Source of the DNA: Vitis vinifera
Taxonomy: Eukaryota > Streptophyta > Magnoliopsida > Vitales > Vitaceae
Reading direction: 5' to 3'
DNA length: 64,000 nt
Assembly: GCF_030704535.1 (NCBI RefSeq)
Contig: NC_081822.1
Span: 10,223,001-10,287,000, forward strand
The position numbers and the translations under genes were made by a program. Of the stretch, positions 21,701-34,860 are shown in pieces. The notes under the pieces were generated by a model. It was not told the DNA's origin. It saw only the letters and a list, made by a program, of their open reading frames with translations, and did no database searches. How positions within the stretch are numbered: position 1 is the stretch's first letter; each line of letters begins with the position of its first letter.

Positions 21701-24700
21701 TAAGCATGATTAACAAATCGCTTTCTTTTGTCATTTTTTACCAAGACAGTTCTCTCGAAAAGGCTGCTATTGCTAAATATTTCTTTATATATCTGATATC
21801 TTTTTATACTAACAAGAGGTGCACTGTACCCTTTTGGCTTTACCATATTGATAACAACTGTTCCTTTCCCAATTGAACACTCTGTGTTGTGTGCAGGTGT
21901 TGTAACTGAAAGAGTTTGTGAAGCTCATCAAAATAAATTTGCTCCAATGATGATGCTTTTTCCAGGTTATTCTTCTTTGATTTCATTGCTACAGTGTTAT
22001 ATTTTTTAGAACCCGCTTGATTATTCCCTCCTAATTTTTTGATAAGGAAGTTAAGGTTATGAATGAAGAAGGACATTAAGGTTTTTCTCCAAAATTTATT
22101 TGTAAAATTTGTTATAGGTCTGGTTTAGATTTTAGTAATTTGTTTAAGAGATTTAGATATTCTCTATTCTTTGATAGGGTAATTTGACACAGGAAGTGTA
22201 AATGCTTCACCTGCTAATTTCAACAACAATCTTGTTATTGTGCCAAATTCTTGTCAGCATAAATCCTGAAAGTGAAAAAAAAGGGATCAAACGCCAAATT
22301 GCTCAGATAATGTGCTGCTGAACTTTATCTTCTTTATTTGTTCAACATCTAGGATAATTAACTTAAATTTTCATTAGTACGTGCTAGTATCATTGTGTGA
22401 CGTGTCAATGTAGTCGTACTTTTTAGCTTTGATGATTAAATTGTTTTGTTGTTTATGGACAAAGTCAATATTAAATTATAAAATTTCTTTGCTCCATCTA
22501 TTTTTGGATGGAGTCTTTGCATTGTCATTATCATTGTTTATAGTTGTTTTAATTTGCTCTTTATGTTCACTACAGAAGGCACAACCACAAATGGGGGTTT
22601 CCTCCTTCCATTCAAGACAGGTGCATTTTTAGCAAAAGCCCCTGTGCTTCCTGTGATTCTAAGATATCCTTACCAGAGATTTAGTCCTGCCTGGGACTCC
22701 ATATCTGGGGTGAGTATCTCTGAGAAGCAATTTCACCTTTTCCATCCCTTAAACATTACCCAAGTATTGAAGGCTATGTTGATCTAATACATATTTTGTA
22801 TAATCCAAAATTGTCTGTTGGTTGCATTATACAATTTGCTTTATTTGTGGTTGAATTCATTTTACCAGTATGGCAAATATATATTTTTTTTCAATCTTTT
22901 TATTGATTTGATGGTTTTAGTTACCCCATAAAAAACTTGAATGGTTATAGTTTTTTTTATTTGCTTGCCTATACTAGTTATGTTTTTGAGTCAAAGCTGA
23001 TGCAATTAGACCGGTCAGCCTGTTTAGCATATGATATATCATTTACAGAAATTAGCTTATCCTGCTTGTCTTCTTCTTGGTCTAAAGTATAAAGAAGTCA
23101 ATTCAGGAAGGTTAACACCAGAGAATATAGATATTTCCCTTGGAAGAGATGTTAGAAATTTTTGAGACCCAAATTACATAGTTTCTCATCCATGTTTTTA
23201 GCCAACATTATTTTCATTAGATTTATAGTAGAGGTCTTTATTGTAGTTTGTGTGGATTTATTCTATTCTCAAGATATAAAAGTTCTCTGATATCTTGATC
23301 AAGCCTTTACAAGTACATTTGATTAAAAGTTACTAGATTAAAGAACTTACAGTTGTGTGCTCGTGATTTTAAGTATTAGCCTTGATAAAATTATTGGTGG
23401 GTTCTGATACAACTCTGTAATGGCTCCTTTTCAACTTGGTATAGACTAGTACACTGTTGCCCAAAAATAAAATGCATGAAAAGGTAAATCATGAAAATCC
23501 AAGAGATGTGCATTGAAATAATAAAGCAAAATAATGGTTGCAGACGTAGTATGATCCTAAAGTCCACAGGTGCCACCATGCTGGTCTTTTCCAAGTGCTA
23601 AGGTAAATCATGAAAATCCAAGAGTTGTGCATTGAAATAATAAAGTAAAATAATGGTTGCAGACATAGTATGATCCTAAAGTTCACAGGTGCCACTATGC
23701 TGGTCTTATCCAAGTGCTACACACTGCTGAGTATCATATATTACACAATATCCAAGTGCCACCATGGTCTTATTCAAGTGCTACACACTGTCAGTCAATC
23801 TTCTGCTTAACCATCATTGGAATTCTTGGAAAAAAAAAAATGCCACCTATCTCTGCTTCATTGCCAACATTATCATAAGTTGTCTCTTGTAAACGGAAAC
23901 ATTGCCTTGTTACTTTCATCCCTTTTGGACTTTAGTTGGTGCAACTTTTAGTTGCTTGAAATTTCTTCACGATTGTTAGGTGCTTTACAGCATGTTTAGT
24001 TAAACACAAGAGTGCTATAAAGTAGAATATATTCAAAATCAATTTTCAGTTAAGTTACGGACAAGATGCTTTTGCAGAAGAGATTTTTTGGTTTCAAAAT
24101 TTATTTATGTATTCTACATATATATCATGTTCTCTTCTTTACCTAGATCTTTTATGGAAGCAGTTTACTAGATATTGTTGTTGCTACTATTGGGCCAAAA
24201 TGACCCTAGTAGAATGAATAATTTTTGTGTCTGGAATGGGGTTATGAAATTGATTTCTTAATAGACTTCTTTCATCATGTGTAAGATACATCACTTCTAC
24301 CTACTAACTGAAAATGAAGTTACAATTTTTGAGAAAACTCCTCTTTAATTCCCTTAAAAGAAATTTTGTTTTTCTTAAGATGGAGAGCTTATGAAACTAT
24401 GTTTTCAAGTGTGCTGGACAGTTCTTGGGATCCTATTAAGGCTGTTTTTTGGGCCAGTTGGATTTTGGTCTCCTTTTTCTTTGGCCTTTTTGGTGATGGG
24501 TGTATAGGTTTGTATACCTTGAGTCGCTTTTTTGGCGTCTCTTTATATATGAAATTCTCTTTATTTATCAAAAAAAAAAAAAAGTGTGCTGGACAGTTCT
24601 GTTAACAGTATCCATGAATATTTATTCTACATGAACTCACCCATTATGTAAATGTACTTCTGTATTAAGATCTGTTTGTGACAATTCAAACTACATGAGA

Positions 24701-26194
24701 AGCAATCTTGAGCAATAAAAAATGCGCTTGGTTGCTTAAGTCACTTCCACTTCTCTTATAATGCAAACCTAAATTAGGAAAACATTCAAAGCACTAAAAA
24801 GAAGAAATGTTATGTGTTAGAATCTGATTATTTAACTTTCCATTTGCATTGGGTTGATTTATTTTTGATGTGGTTTGTAGTTGGATTCCTAAGCTGAGTT
24901 TACATGAATCAGGAATGTATGCTTAATGTGTCGTCTTGTTGCTAACAATGTTTGGAGAAATATGCATCCTTTTGGACTTCTGTATTTAGTTTCACTTGTA
25001 TCTTCATTTGCAGGTGCGCCATGTGATATTTCTTTTCTGTCAATTTGTAAATCACATCGAAGTAACAAGGTTACCTGTATACATCCCCTCACAGCAGGAG
25101 AAGGATGATCCAAAATTGTATGCTAATAATGTCCGAAAGTTGATGGCTAGTGAGGTGTGTGCCTATATCAATGCTTTTGAGTTTGGAACCTTAATTCACA
25201 ATCTAGAAATTAAATATGAATCCCATTTTTTCTGCAAATGTTAGAGATGTTTTGATATTAGAACAGTTGATTTTCTATGATACCTTGATGTCTTTTGATA
25301 AACTTAGAATGAATCCTGGACTTGGGAAGAGAGTATTTCATCAATAAGCATGTAAGAACACACCATAAGCACATGTCAATAGGAGAGTGACCGAACTAGG
25401 GCATGAATACCAAAAAATGCAAACATTGTAGCTATGGTAAAATAATGGATTCAAACTCTGAAAATAATTTGTTTTTCCTTTTTAAACTGATCAATACATG
25501 AAAACATGAAAAGGATTGCTCAGGTTGTGGCCATTAACAATATATCCCTAAAGGGATAAAGCAACTTCATAAAAGAAAATTTGGAAAAGGCAACCTTGGG
25601 CCAGCCTAGAACCACAAGCTAGGACAAGAATTGGTCAGTCATGTACCTACCAAATCTACTTATAATTCAAGGGAACTTGAGAGTGCACATACATATGTGT
25701 TTATATACATGTATGGATGTATATATGTATATATAAATTTTAAAAATAAAAACAAAACCTTCGACCAGATGTAGGCAAATTGTGTTCACTAGATGCAAAA
25801 ATTTCTTTGTCACTTGTTGAGACCAGAGAAATACCTGTTTGGATGTGGTGATTAGATTTCAACATAGCCTTCTTGATGGTTTGGTTCTTTAATTATGAGG
25901 CGGTGGTGTTACCCTTAAATTTTACCTCATATCAAGTAATTACTATCTTATAGCATGAAAGGAATAGCAGTTTCTTGTTTATACTATTTTGTTTGGATGT
26001 TGGGTTCCTGTACCGTTCAAAATGCAATTTTGATTACCTGATTGTTGCATCTCACATTTCATCTGTTGTTTCTTTTCTGCCTGCAGGGTAATCTAATAAT
26101 GTCAGATATTGGACTTGCTGAGAAGCGAATATATCATGCTGCTCTCAATGGTAATAATAGCCTGCCTAGTGTTTTGCATCAGAAAGACGATTGA
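18746..26194 (+). CDS. LPEAT1: Lysophosphatidylethanolamine acyltransferase LPEAT1-like (8 exons)
   Basis: Exons: 18746-19219, 19404-19523, 19670-19707, 20638-20702, 21897-21965, 22576-22709, 25014-25154, 26087-26194; all GT-AG, in frame, 382 residues. The product is a membrane acyltransferase of the PlsC family that re-acylates lysophosphatidylethanolamine with acyl-CoA, probably in the ER. It shows the HX4D catalytic motif (NHVSYLD, His178-Asp183), the EGTTTNG glycerolipid motif (from Glu256), a long hydrophobic N-terminal segment (about 67-102) and a second one (about 134-148). The remembered Arabidopsis LPEAT1 (398 aa) matches throughout, e.g. CLGCVYVQRE, FKTGAFL, QEKDDPKLYA. The start MESELKDL is the same. 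The last exon reads through a GT at 26151 to the stop at 26192, as in the relative. The EF-hand extension of LPEAT2 is absent. Confidence 0.93.
20403..20430. other. Short perfect hairpin in LPEAT1 intron 3
   Basis: gagcatggg (20403-20411) and cccatgctc (20422-20430) form a 9-bp perfect stem around a 10-base loop. No known function. Confidence 0.5.
23480..23760 (+). repeat. 122-bp tandem duplication in LPEAT1 intron 6, with a partial third unit
   Basis: aaggtaaatcatgaaaatcc starts near 23480 and again near 23601, each unit ending in tccaagtgcta; the units differ at a handful of bases. A shorter relative (ccaagtgccaccatg, ctacacactg) follows at about 23750-23795. Confidence 0.88.
24426..24581 (+). 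mobile_element. 5'-truncated LINE 3' end with poly(A) and target-site duplication
   Basis: A 19-base direct repeat aagtgtgctggacagttct flanks the insert at 24407-24425 and 24582-24600. The 156-bp insert ends in ttatttatc followed by an A run, the usual 3' end of plant L1-type LINEs. Perfect duplicated target, poly(A) end and short body fit target-primed reverse transcription with strong 5' truncation. It sits in LPEAT1 intron 6, in the same orientation as the gene. Confidence 0.88.
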
Positions 26195-28690
26195 TAATAT
26201 CATGGCTTCGCCCCCTACTCCCAGTTGGTTTCTTTAGTTTTTGTCCATGAATGGCACTTTATTCAAATAAGCATTGGTGTGCTGTTATTCCTGTAATTTA
26301 TTTTCTCTTCTTTATAGAAAAAGTAAACTTTTAAATACATTCTATGTCCTCATGGATCTCTGTTAACAAAACATCAAATCTCAGAGCTTCCTGGCGTTTC
26401 TTTTTGAGTGTCAAGTCATATTCTCAATATGTTGATCTAAAGCATCTCTTTCGTGTTCCTGCAGGTTTGTTTTGCCAACGCTAATTGGGACACACCATCT
26501 GTATATATTCATTGTATGATTCTATTATTTTTTGCTGAAAAAAAGGTTTACAAATATATAATAGGTATCATGTTCAGAAGAAGCATTTTTGTTGTCCCAC
26601 GAGTTTTGTATTTCTCCAAATTTTGGAATATTACCATGAAGCTTTTGTGCCAATCTTGAAGGGGGTTAGCCCTTTTGAAAGGGATCCAGAAAAAATTGTC
26701 ATTCAGTTATGAGGTGGTTGGGATAAGGTCCAGCTGCTACTGCTGCATGCAATTGAATGTAATATCAAAAGAAAGATTATGTTGTGATTCTTGGTTGCCA
26801 GGTGGCATTCATGTCTGTTTCTTGAATGGTGTTCATGACCAGTTGCTTTTACGCTTGTCTTTTTTAATCTTGATGGCATCTAGTAAAATATTTGTGCTTG
26901 GCATTTTGAAATGCCAAGATTTGATGAAGTGTGGCCCCAATCCTCAACTTTCCCATCGAGTCAATTGTCGCTTAATGCCCCTTTGCTTTTTAAGTGGCAG
27001 AGCCAACTACCCATTTATGCCTGGGTTTTTATTTGGTTTTTGTGTTCCCTACCTTTACCAAATGTCCATAAGGTATGATAGGTAGGATTGCCTTGAAAGC
27101 TCAAGCTTGAGTTATTAAAACAGGTCAGCTGCGAAATCTACATCAAGGTGCCTGGAATGGAGGGAACCAGTTACCGGCCTCCCATCTGTCAAGCGAGCTT
27201 CTGCGTCTTACTGGTATTAGCCCACAATTGAAGCCTCAGCTTCAGACGTCTTGTAGGCAATGTATTCTAGGTATTGACTTGTATAGAATTCTTCGGTTTT
27301 GCTTTGAATTTAACTAGATTGTAGGCAGGCGTGCATGCATGGAATTATATTCAGTCGCTTATAACTTCTAAGTGATAAGCCAGGAGCTTATTCTTCCTTA
27401 TTAGAATAAATATATATATATATAAAGTCAGTCTATATTAATTGGTTTGGAGTACTACATCCATGTATGGTTATGCTGTGATTTTAGAGTTTTAAGGCCA
27501 AAATAGTGTTTTTGAAGAAAAAAATAGTGGTAGATCCCCTCTTAATATATTTATCAAGAAATATTTATCAATCTAGTATTCATTCATAAGATTTTTCTTT
27601 TTTCTCTTTTTTAGTGTAAAATATCACATATGATAACTAGTGTTTTAGCTTTACATTTCACGGTAGTCTAGGCCCATTCTTCTTTTGCCTATTCAGCACG
27701 CTCGACTTCTTCGTCGCCAAATATTTGGTAGTCCTCATCCTTGTTCAAGTATTACAACCTGCACTTATCTTTCATTACCCGTAGAAAAGCTATTTTATTT
27801 AGCAGGCTTCTAATTTTTCCCTAAAAATCATTTTAATTGCTGCCGTTTACTTAAAATTTTGAAAGTAATTTTCTTATTTTCGGAAGTGAAATAGTTTTAA
27901 AAACCTGCTCTGACAAGGAAGAAAACCACTTCCTAAATTTTAATTCATTTATAGATTACCTTACTAACTCCTATGACTCAAAAGTTTAAAGGCACAAATC
28001 AATTTCAGTGGTATGTTCGGGTTTAATGCTCGGGGGATAGGTCTGGGTCTGGGTGGCATGAAGATTTATCACTGTATTCCACTGAGCCGTGTCTCGAGAA
28101 ATTGGGAATTCAGCAGCAACCGGGCAAGCTGTTCATGATAACTCTGCATTAATAAACGTTGGGACCTCGGATTAGTGGAGCTGGACAACGATGGGTATGA
28201 TAGTGGCCATAGCTTTTCATCAGAGACCTGAAAAACTCAAATGCTTCATAGAATGGAGACCTGCAAAATACCCATCAAAGAAGCTCTAGTGCACAGACAA
28301 TAAAACTACTATCACATTTCAAGGGTTCATATACTGAGAAACCACTTACACAGCAGGCATGGTTAAGTAAAATAATCTACCATATGGATACAAAGTTTCT
28401 GCAAGACATGTAATTGATTAGCCAAGGATGACAAATATGAATATCAGACTCTTAACGAGGGTAATGCTTTGCTCCATCTGGGACTGGATTCTTCAATGGC
28501 AAAGAAGCATTGTTTAGCATCATAAAGAGTTCTAACAGGAGATTACTGTGCCACAAAGATTACAAGCATCACTAAAAGCACTTACAATAAATACTTGAAA
28601 GAGGCGAGAAGATGCAGCCTTACAGTGCTGACAAAGAAAAACATCTTCTTTACATAAATTCACCCTTCACCCTCCAACCTCCTAGAGCAT
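26195..28690. other. Region between the convergent LPEAT1 and DeSI-like genes
   Basis: Holds the 3' untranslated parts of both genes. A GC-richer stretch near 27120-27250 could be a terminal untranslated exon of LPEAT1. No separate gene is recognisable; the open stretch at 26675-27085 shows no family resemblance. Confidence 0.45.
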
Positions 28691-28826
28691 GGAGATAGGT
28701 CACAAATTGAAAACATCAATGGTAGCCAGAGACACCCTCCAAAGTCTTTGTTTGGCTTATGGAGATTGGTCATCACACTGCAAACATGAATGGAAGCCAG
28801 AGACACCCTCCTAAAGGATTTTGTTT
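28691..28826. repeat. Imperfect 70-bp duplication in the 3' UTR of the DeSI-like gene
   Basis: ggagataggtcacaaattga (28691) and ggagattggtcatcacactg (28761) open two units that both continue into agccagagacaccctcc. It lies just after the stop codon on the gene's strand, so it is probably transcribed. Confidence 0.78.
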
Positions 28827-28846
28827 ATGAGATTCAAAGGACTATT

Positions 28847-30315
28847 CTATCTGTCTTTCAATGAGCGATTGGTAGATCTTCTCAATTCCCAAGGGGGTAG
28901 GCAGCCTTTCAAGGGTGAATGCAGAAACATCGAGGAAGTTGACAACTGCCTCTGCCGCATGGAGATTGAAGACAGGCAATTGAAGGCACTTCTCAGCCTC
29001 CTCTTCTCACTATCATATTCTTGGTAATTGGGGTCATGTCTAACAGCAGAAATCTTAAGTGCTTCAGGAAGTATGCAGTTACAGATTGAACCTGCCAGAA
29101 TAAATAAAGATGAGTAGAAAATTACATTAACATAATTGACTTTCAAAAGACACCATGCAGCACAATACAGTCAAGTGTGATGGCCTCATTGCCACCCAGG
29201 AGGTCAGTGATGGAACATGTGACCCACCAAAACATGGAATGCACATAATGCAGATTGCCATATAAGATAGAAAGGGGATAAATCTTGCTCACAGGCTCCT
29301 GAACAAATTGGCCAACCAACAACTACTAGCTTCCAAGGAGAGCACAAGTAGACAAGCCAACACATAATAAAGGGGAAAAGTGGAGGAAGAAGAGAAATTT
29401 AAATGCATAAAATAGCCCAGAGGAGTTGGAAATACAGCTAATTGCAGTAATAATATGAGGCATAAAGCATGAGATTTCCTCAAACTGCCATCTCAAAGTG
29501 ATAAACAGAATGATGAAGGATACCTATTTTTGCCAGTCTATTGACCCATTTTGGAATTGGGCGCCCAGTCAACTTGTAACAGATGTCCTTGCAGAAATGG
29601 TTGCAATTCTTAACAATCAAGTGATATGTATCGCCGTTGTAACTTGCAGAGTGGCGCTCCATGAACTCTCTAACCTGAATTGGATCCAAGCATGTTGTCC
29701 CAACGAGAATTGACTTCCTAAACTTGAAGCCGGGGCACTGTCGGGGTTCAACCTCAAAGACGCCACTAGTTGGGTAGTCGTGAGCTCCAAATGCATATTC
29801 TACACCATGAACTATGAAGTGCATGACAACAGCATTAGAAAATAAAAACTTCGGCTGAAGATCACTTTGCAAATAACAAGAACACAGATAATGTATGTTT
29901 GCTACCTGCTGCAGGACTAATAGACTAATCTGCTTTCTAATGCACAAAAACTAGTCCCAATTGATCTAGATTCCCTGATCCATTTTGAGGATGAAGTTCA
30001 TTCATCCTCTGCACAGCTAATGCGATCCAGATAACACATGAAGGGTTGCAACAAGCCACCATATAATTATGTAAGGAGATCATTTGAGAAAAAATTATAT
30101 TATAATATATATTTCTTTTTTCTTTTTTTTTTCCTGTTTTTGTTAGTTTTTTTTCTTTCTTTTTTTTCTTTTTTTTCTTTTTTTATTTATTTATGAGAAA
30201 ACAAATAATGGGCTAAAAAACTGAGAAATGGAAACTTAAAGCTTGAATTTAGCCATGGTAACTGCAAGTTGTGTTAATATTTCCAATTGGATACTTACTC
30301 TCTTTAATTTACATT

Positions 30316-30356
<41 letters not shown>

Positions 30357-31825
30357 TAAATAGAAAAAAATGAAGCATACAAACATAAAGTGAAATGTCC
30401 ACGTGTCCATGCTGAGTGCACGTGCAAAAGAGAAGGATACCAGGTTTCCCAGTTCTCTTCACTCCCTTCTCCCAATCAGTTAATATTAATTAATTTTTAT
30501 ATATAAAAAAATATGTTGTGTATCTCATACTCTGATAGAGGACCTTCTTTATAGGCAGAAAGATTATTGAACCAATACACAGAGGGGTACCTCTTGACAC
30601 CCCAACAAGGTAACCAACCATCTCGACATTCAACCATCTGGCTTGTCACAAATATTGCTCTGTATTGTTCTATATACCACACAATGTAGAAAACATTCAT
30701 ACAAATCTGATCCTAAGTTAATCTAATTTGTGTTTTATTCAAGTTTATGTGAAAGTTTCTAAATGGATGGTCCGGTAGACCCTTCGACAATTGCCAGAGA
30801 TAGGAGAGAAGCCTCTATCTAGCAATAACAAATTTAGCACTCATAGTAACATACTTGAAATGTTACTATGTCAAAAATATGCACTTGGAATTGTTTTTCT
30901 CATATTATTCACATGCATCAAACTCTACAAGCAATGAGCAAGAAGATGCATGTAAGGGTATGGCAGTATATGGGGCCTCATTAAAATCAACAGGTAAAAA
31001 TGAGTAACCATGATGCATCTGACAAAAAGGGTTTATTTTACAACTAAGTAACATTCAATTTAATGCAACATGTACTCATGTTGTGACTGGTCATTGTACT
31101 GTAGTCCCTACTCCAAACTCCAGACAGAACCACTAACATCTTCCACTACCTGAAATTGGGCATCCATCAAACCATAAATCTCAAGCAGCTCACACAACCT
31201 AGCTCCCCCAATGAGCCTCAGCTAGCTAAATCTCAAGTTTCTCATTTTGCAATTAAGAGTTTTATCTTTTAATGTTTTGTAAGTTAGCAAGCAGCTTCTC
31301 TTTTTCTTTTTTCATTTCCCCCTCGAATCCATCCCTTCCCATGTTCACAAAGAACAAAACAAAAGCAGCTATTTTTTTTTTTTTTTAAATAGAGAGATCA
31401 AAGAGAATCCATTTCCCCCAAGAAGCAGATCTTTAAGTCAGTTAAAACTACTATGGCCAGATAGCTTTGAGTGCGAACTATGTGAGAACAAGCAAGCATC
31501 AAGAACTACTCAACATTGGAGAAAAACACAAACTACAGTTCATTCCAAGACTATAAACTCCAAATTTTAGGTACATGATAAAAGCAAGAGATAAAGAAAC
31601 AGTATATAACTTACCTTCTACACCAGAGTGAAAGATTCCAAGGCCGGCCCAATAGACATAACCATTCATAGGTGTCAAGTCGTACACATTGAGATAAACT
31701 GGTGTATTTCCAGGACCATAGCCAGCTGACTTCACCTTTGGAAAAATGCAAAAACGAGTTGCTGATTTGCCCCTCAAACGAAGGGGCACAATAGACTTCC
31801 ATCCTTTCTTCAATCCTAGCTTCAT
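28847..31825 (-). CDS. PPPDE-domain (DeSI-like) cysteine peptidase, 3 coding exons
   Basis: Coding exons on the minus strand: 31825-31615, 29811-29524, 29091-28847; 247 residues. The PPPDE fold covers about residues 43-167: VYLNVYDLTPMN, the catalytic His of FHSG (about His66), YAFGAHDYPTSGVFEVEP, and the catalytic Cys in KNCNHF (about Cys140), then LTGRPIPKWVNRLAKIG. The family includes deSUMOylating or deubiquitinating isopeptidases; the plant member I recall as closest is the Arabidopsis deSI-like protein At4g17486. The true substrate is not known from sequence. The C-terminal 80 residues (exon 3) are charged and less conserved. The start at 31825 is the first ATG in frame with the domain, and upstream exons hold an in-frame stop. 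Confidence 0.92.
30317..30353. repeat. (CT)n microsatellite, about 18 units
   Basis: Uninterrupted CT run in the second coding intron of the DeSI-like gene; a likely length-variable marker. Confidence 0.95.
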
Positions 31826-34800
31826 GTTTCCTTAATGATGAAGCCAGCAAGGGATCAAGACCTGGCACCAACTTGCAAGTATGGGTGACCGCATCAACTA
31901 ATAACAATTATAGCAGGAAAGCAAGCGACTAAGTGAGGAAAAGATCACATTAAACTTTTTATCCCAAAGGGCAAAGTATAAATAATTGCACTTAATATTT
32001 CACTTCAAAATGCTCTAAAAGAATTCAATCCTCTCTTCATGAGTATCTCTAATTCAATAAATTCCTCATACAAATAGTTAATGATGCTGCTCAATAATAT
32101 CACATAAACTCACTAATGACTTAACCATATACAACTTGCTGTTTTGGAGTATCGATTAAGTGGAAATCAGCTCATATCCAGTTTGATGAATATTATAAAG
32201 TTTGCATGCTTCTGAAATATTAAAATCAACTACACTATTATTTGCAAGTAACCATGACAAAGTTGAATAGGGAAAAAGAAAAAAGGAAAACTTCTTGTCA
32301 TAGCCATTTACCCAATATGCTGCAAATAAATAAATCATATATAATATCAAATGTCTCTTATATTCTTTTCAATGAATAATGACACTAGAAAAAGAGGAGT
32401 ATGACTAGAAGGGATGGTGGGACCATAGGCAAAGACAGAATAAGTGAGAAAACCAGGAATGACAAGGAAACTCAGACAAAACTAGATGGGGAACTCAACT
32501 GTAGCTTAAATTAAAAAGAGGGCACAACCTGTCATACACAGGGACATGTTACTCATAGCAGCATAGCACATAGACAAGAGGTCAAGAGCTTGCATTAGTG
32601 CTGTGTTTATTAAAGAGAAGTTCTCAATTGGAAAGAGAAATAACTAATTGGTAAATAATACTCATATTTTTAGGAAGAGCAAGGAGGAGAAGGGAAGGTT
32701 AGATGGAGTGCCACAATCCATAAAAAATCAACAGGATAATTGCCATCCATTAGAAAAGGAATAACTTAAGTCAAGCCAGTTGTTTTATTAATCAAGCCCT
32801 CCCTCAATTATTCTCCTGTTACCTCTAGTAATCCATTTATAGCAGACACTGTCAAAAAAAGGGCACAGATTATGCTCTCACCTTACAGATACTCTTCGGT
32901 CAAGCAACTTGAATTTGATGTAATGTTTGCAAATTGAAAAAACTCCGGGAGTTTCGCCCAACAAGGAGCACCTGCATAGAAAAATTGTAAGCAACAAAAT
33001 ACAAGGGGCCTCACCACAGTTCAGAGAAAGAAAGCCTGTATCTGTATTAGTGGGAGGCCACTAACATACCAGTCACTTTATATCTAATTACACCTACCTA
33101 CTGTTCCATATTATTATCTCAATAATCTCTACTGATCCTGGTCAGAATGGGGTTGAAGTCCCAAATTCAAGAATTTGTTAAGGAAACTTGAGTAAGGCAT
33201 TGTAACAGAGATGCCCACAATGACCACGACTTGGAAATTTTATCAAAATGAAATCTATCTACAGTACTCTAATCAGCACCCTTCAATCAAACGCTTTGCA
33301 GGCCACATTGTCGTTTTCAATCTCCTTTAGTTATATTCCAACAACATTATCAAGAATAAAAGCCAACAACATTATCAAGAATAAAAAACTTTGTAAAGTT
33401 CCCAAAATTCTATAAACTGATCCTGAATCTTAGGTTAAAGCAATAAGGATATCCTTTCTTTTACAGCTTATTTGGTTCATTCATAATCTCTCTCAACTAC
33501 AAAATGATCACAAACATGCATAGTATTTCTAAAAGACATCGGACTTCAAATTCATTTGTAATCCATCAAAATAGCAGAGCCCAGATTTAAAGTCATTTGA
33601 AAGCATATTCTTTCCTTTGTCATTATTTCCAAGAACCAGATAAGAGCAATAATGTATGAGTTTTGGCTGGTACTGCCAAACGGGCTATTTTATAGAGAAG
33701 TGAAGATTTATTATCTGTTCAAGAAATATTATAATGGTGGAGAATCAACAGACTAATGTGACAACTCCTAGAATTCACCCTCTCGGAAAACTACCCACAT
33801 GAAGGATTGACTGCACTCTAAATAATTAATGGAAAAAAAAAAGAGAAAAAGATAAAGGTCAATATCAAAGACACCAAAAAACTGAAAATTTATTTGAAAA
33901 CTCAAACCAAAACCTCATCAAATCTTTGTAAGAATTACTTGGCATGGTGCAAACAAAAACATTTAAAATCATAATTAGCAAACAACAGTAAGAGCATATA
34001 ATGCTAAATGCCTCCCCACCACTTAGGCCAAGTACATAATTACTAAAATCTCCTCTCTGCTGTGTGAGACAGAAACCCATTACAACTAGGGGACATTCGC
34101 CAAAGTCCCCCATAGCAAAATGCAACGATATATATTCATAGAAGATGATCATCAAATATGGACCTAAACAAGCTCCAAACCACTGACATTTTCATCCTTC
34201 TTGAAGAAGAATAAGGTTGTCCAATCCGACAAATTTTACCCAAAACCACCAGTCCAAAGTGTTGCATTTTCTAAATGAGTAAAAAAATAGCTAAATTCTT
34301 CACCAAAGAAACTAGATTTGCAGTATCTTGTTCAAAGAAAAAATGAAAGAATAGCCACGCGGATAATCAAGAGAAGAGGGCTAGCATTGGAATTCGGGAT
34401 GATAGAAGAACTACTTCAGATCTTGTTGAAATTATCCGCGAAGAAAAAGCAGAATATAGCAGAACAATCAACCACCCCTTCCGGTGACCAGATCAGAAAA
34501 GCGAGAGCAAAAATTGTATCCACTAAACCGATCCTACTCGAGCAACAACGGTAAAAGAAAGAAAAACAAGATTCCCAGCTCCCACTCATTTTCCTGAGCT
34601 TTCTCAGCACCCAAACGGACCCAAAAAAGAAAATGAGCTCGCAAATCAGAAACAGAAACTTGCAAAGAAAAACAAAAACTTACAGATTCAGCGACGAACG
34701 CCATTAAAGACGGAGCAAACCGCCGTGACAGAACATGAAAAAACCAGTGTGGTAGAGTCTTCAAAGGCAAGAAAGCATGTGGGCAAGGCGCAGGTTTAGG

Positions 34801-34860
34801 TGTGTATGAAGAAACACTCTCATCTCTGACAAAACCGGTGACTGCACCTCCTGAAACCAC
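31826..34860 (-). other. Spliced 5' leader of the DeSI-like gene with a possible uORF
   Basis: Good splice borders define untranslated exons at about 34860-34684, 32971-32887 and 31897-31826 (minus strand). An ATG at 34704 opens a 30-codon upstream frame, MAFVAES in exon 1 continuing across the intron and stopping in the second exon. Exon 1's transcription start is not known. This is inferred from splice signals only; no RNA evidence is available. Confidence 0.55.

Noticed and set aside
26675-27085. 136-codon plus-strand frame after LPEAT1
   Set aside because: No domain or resemblance; it lies in the probable 3' untranslated or intergenic region.
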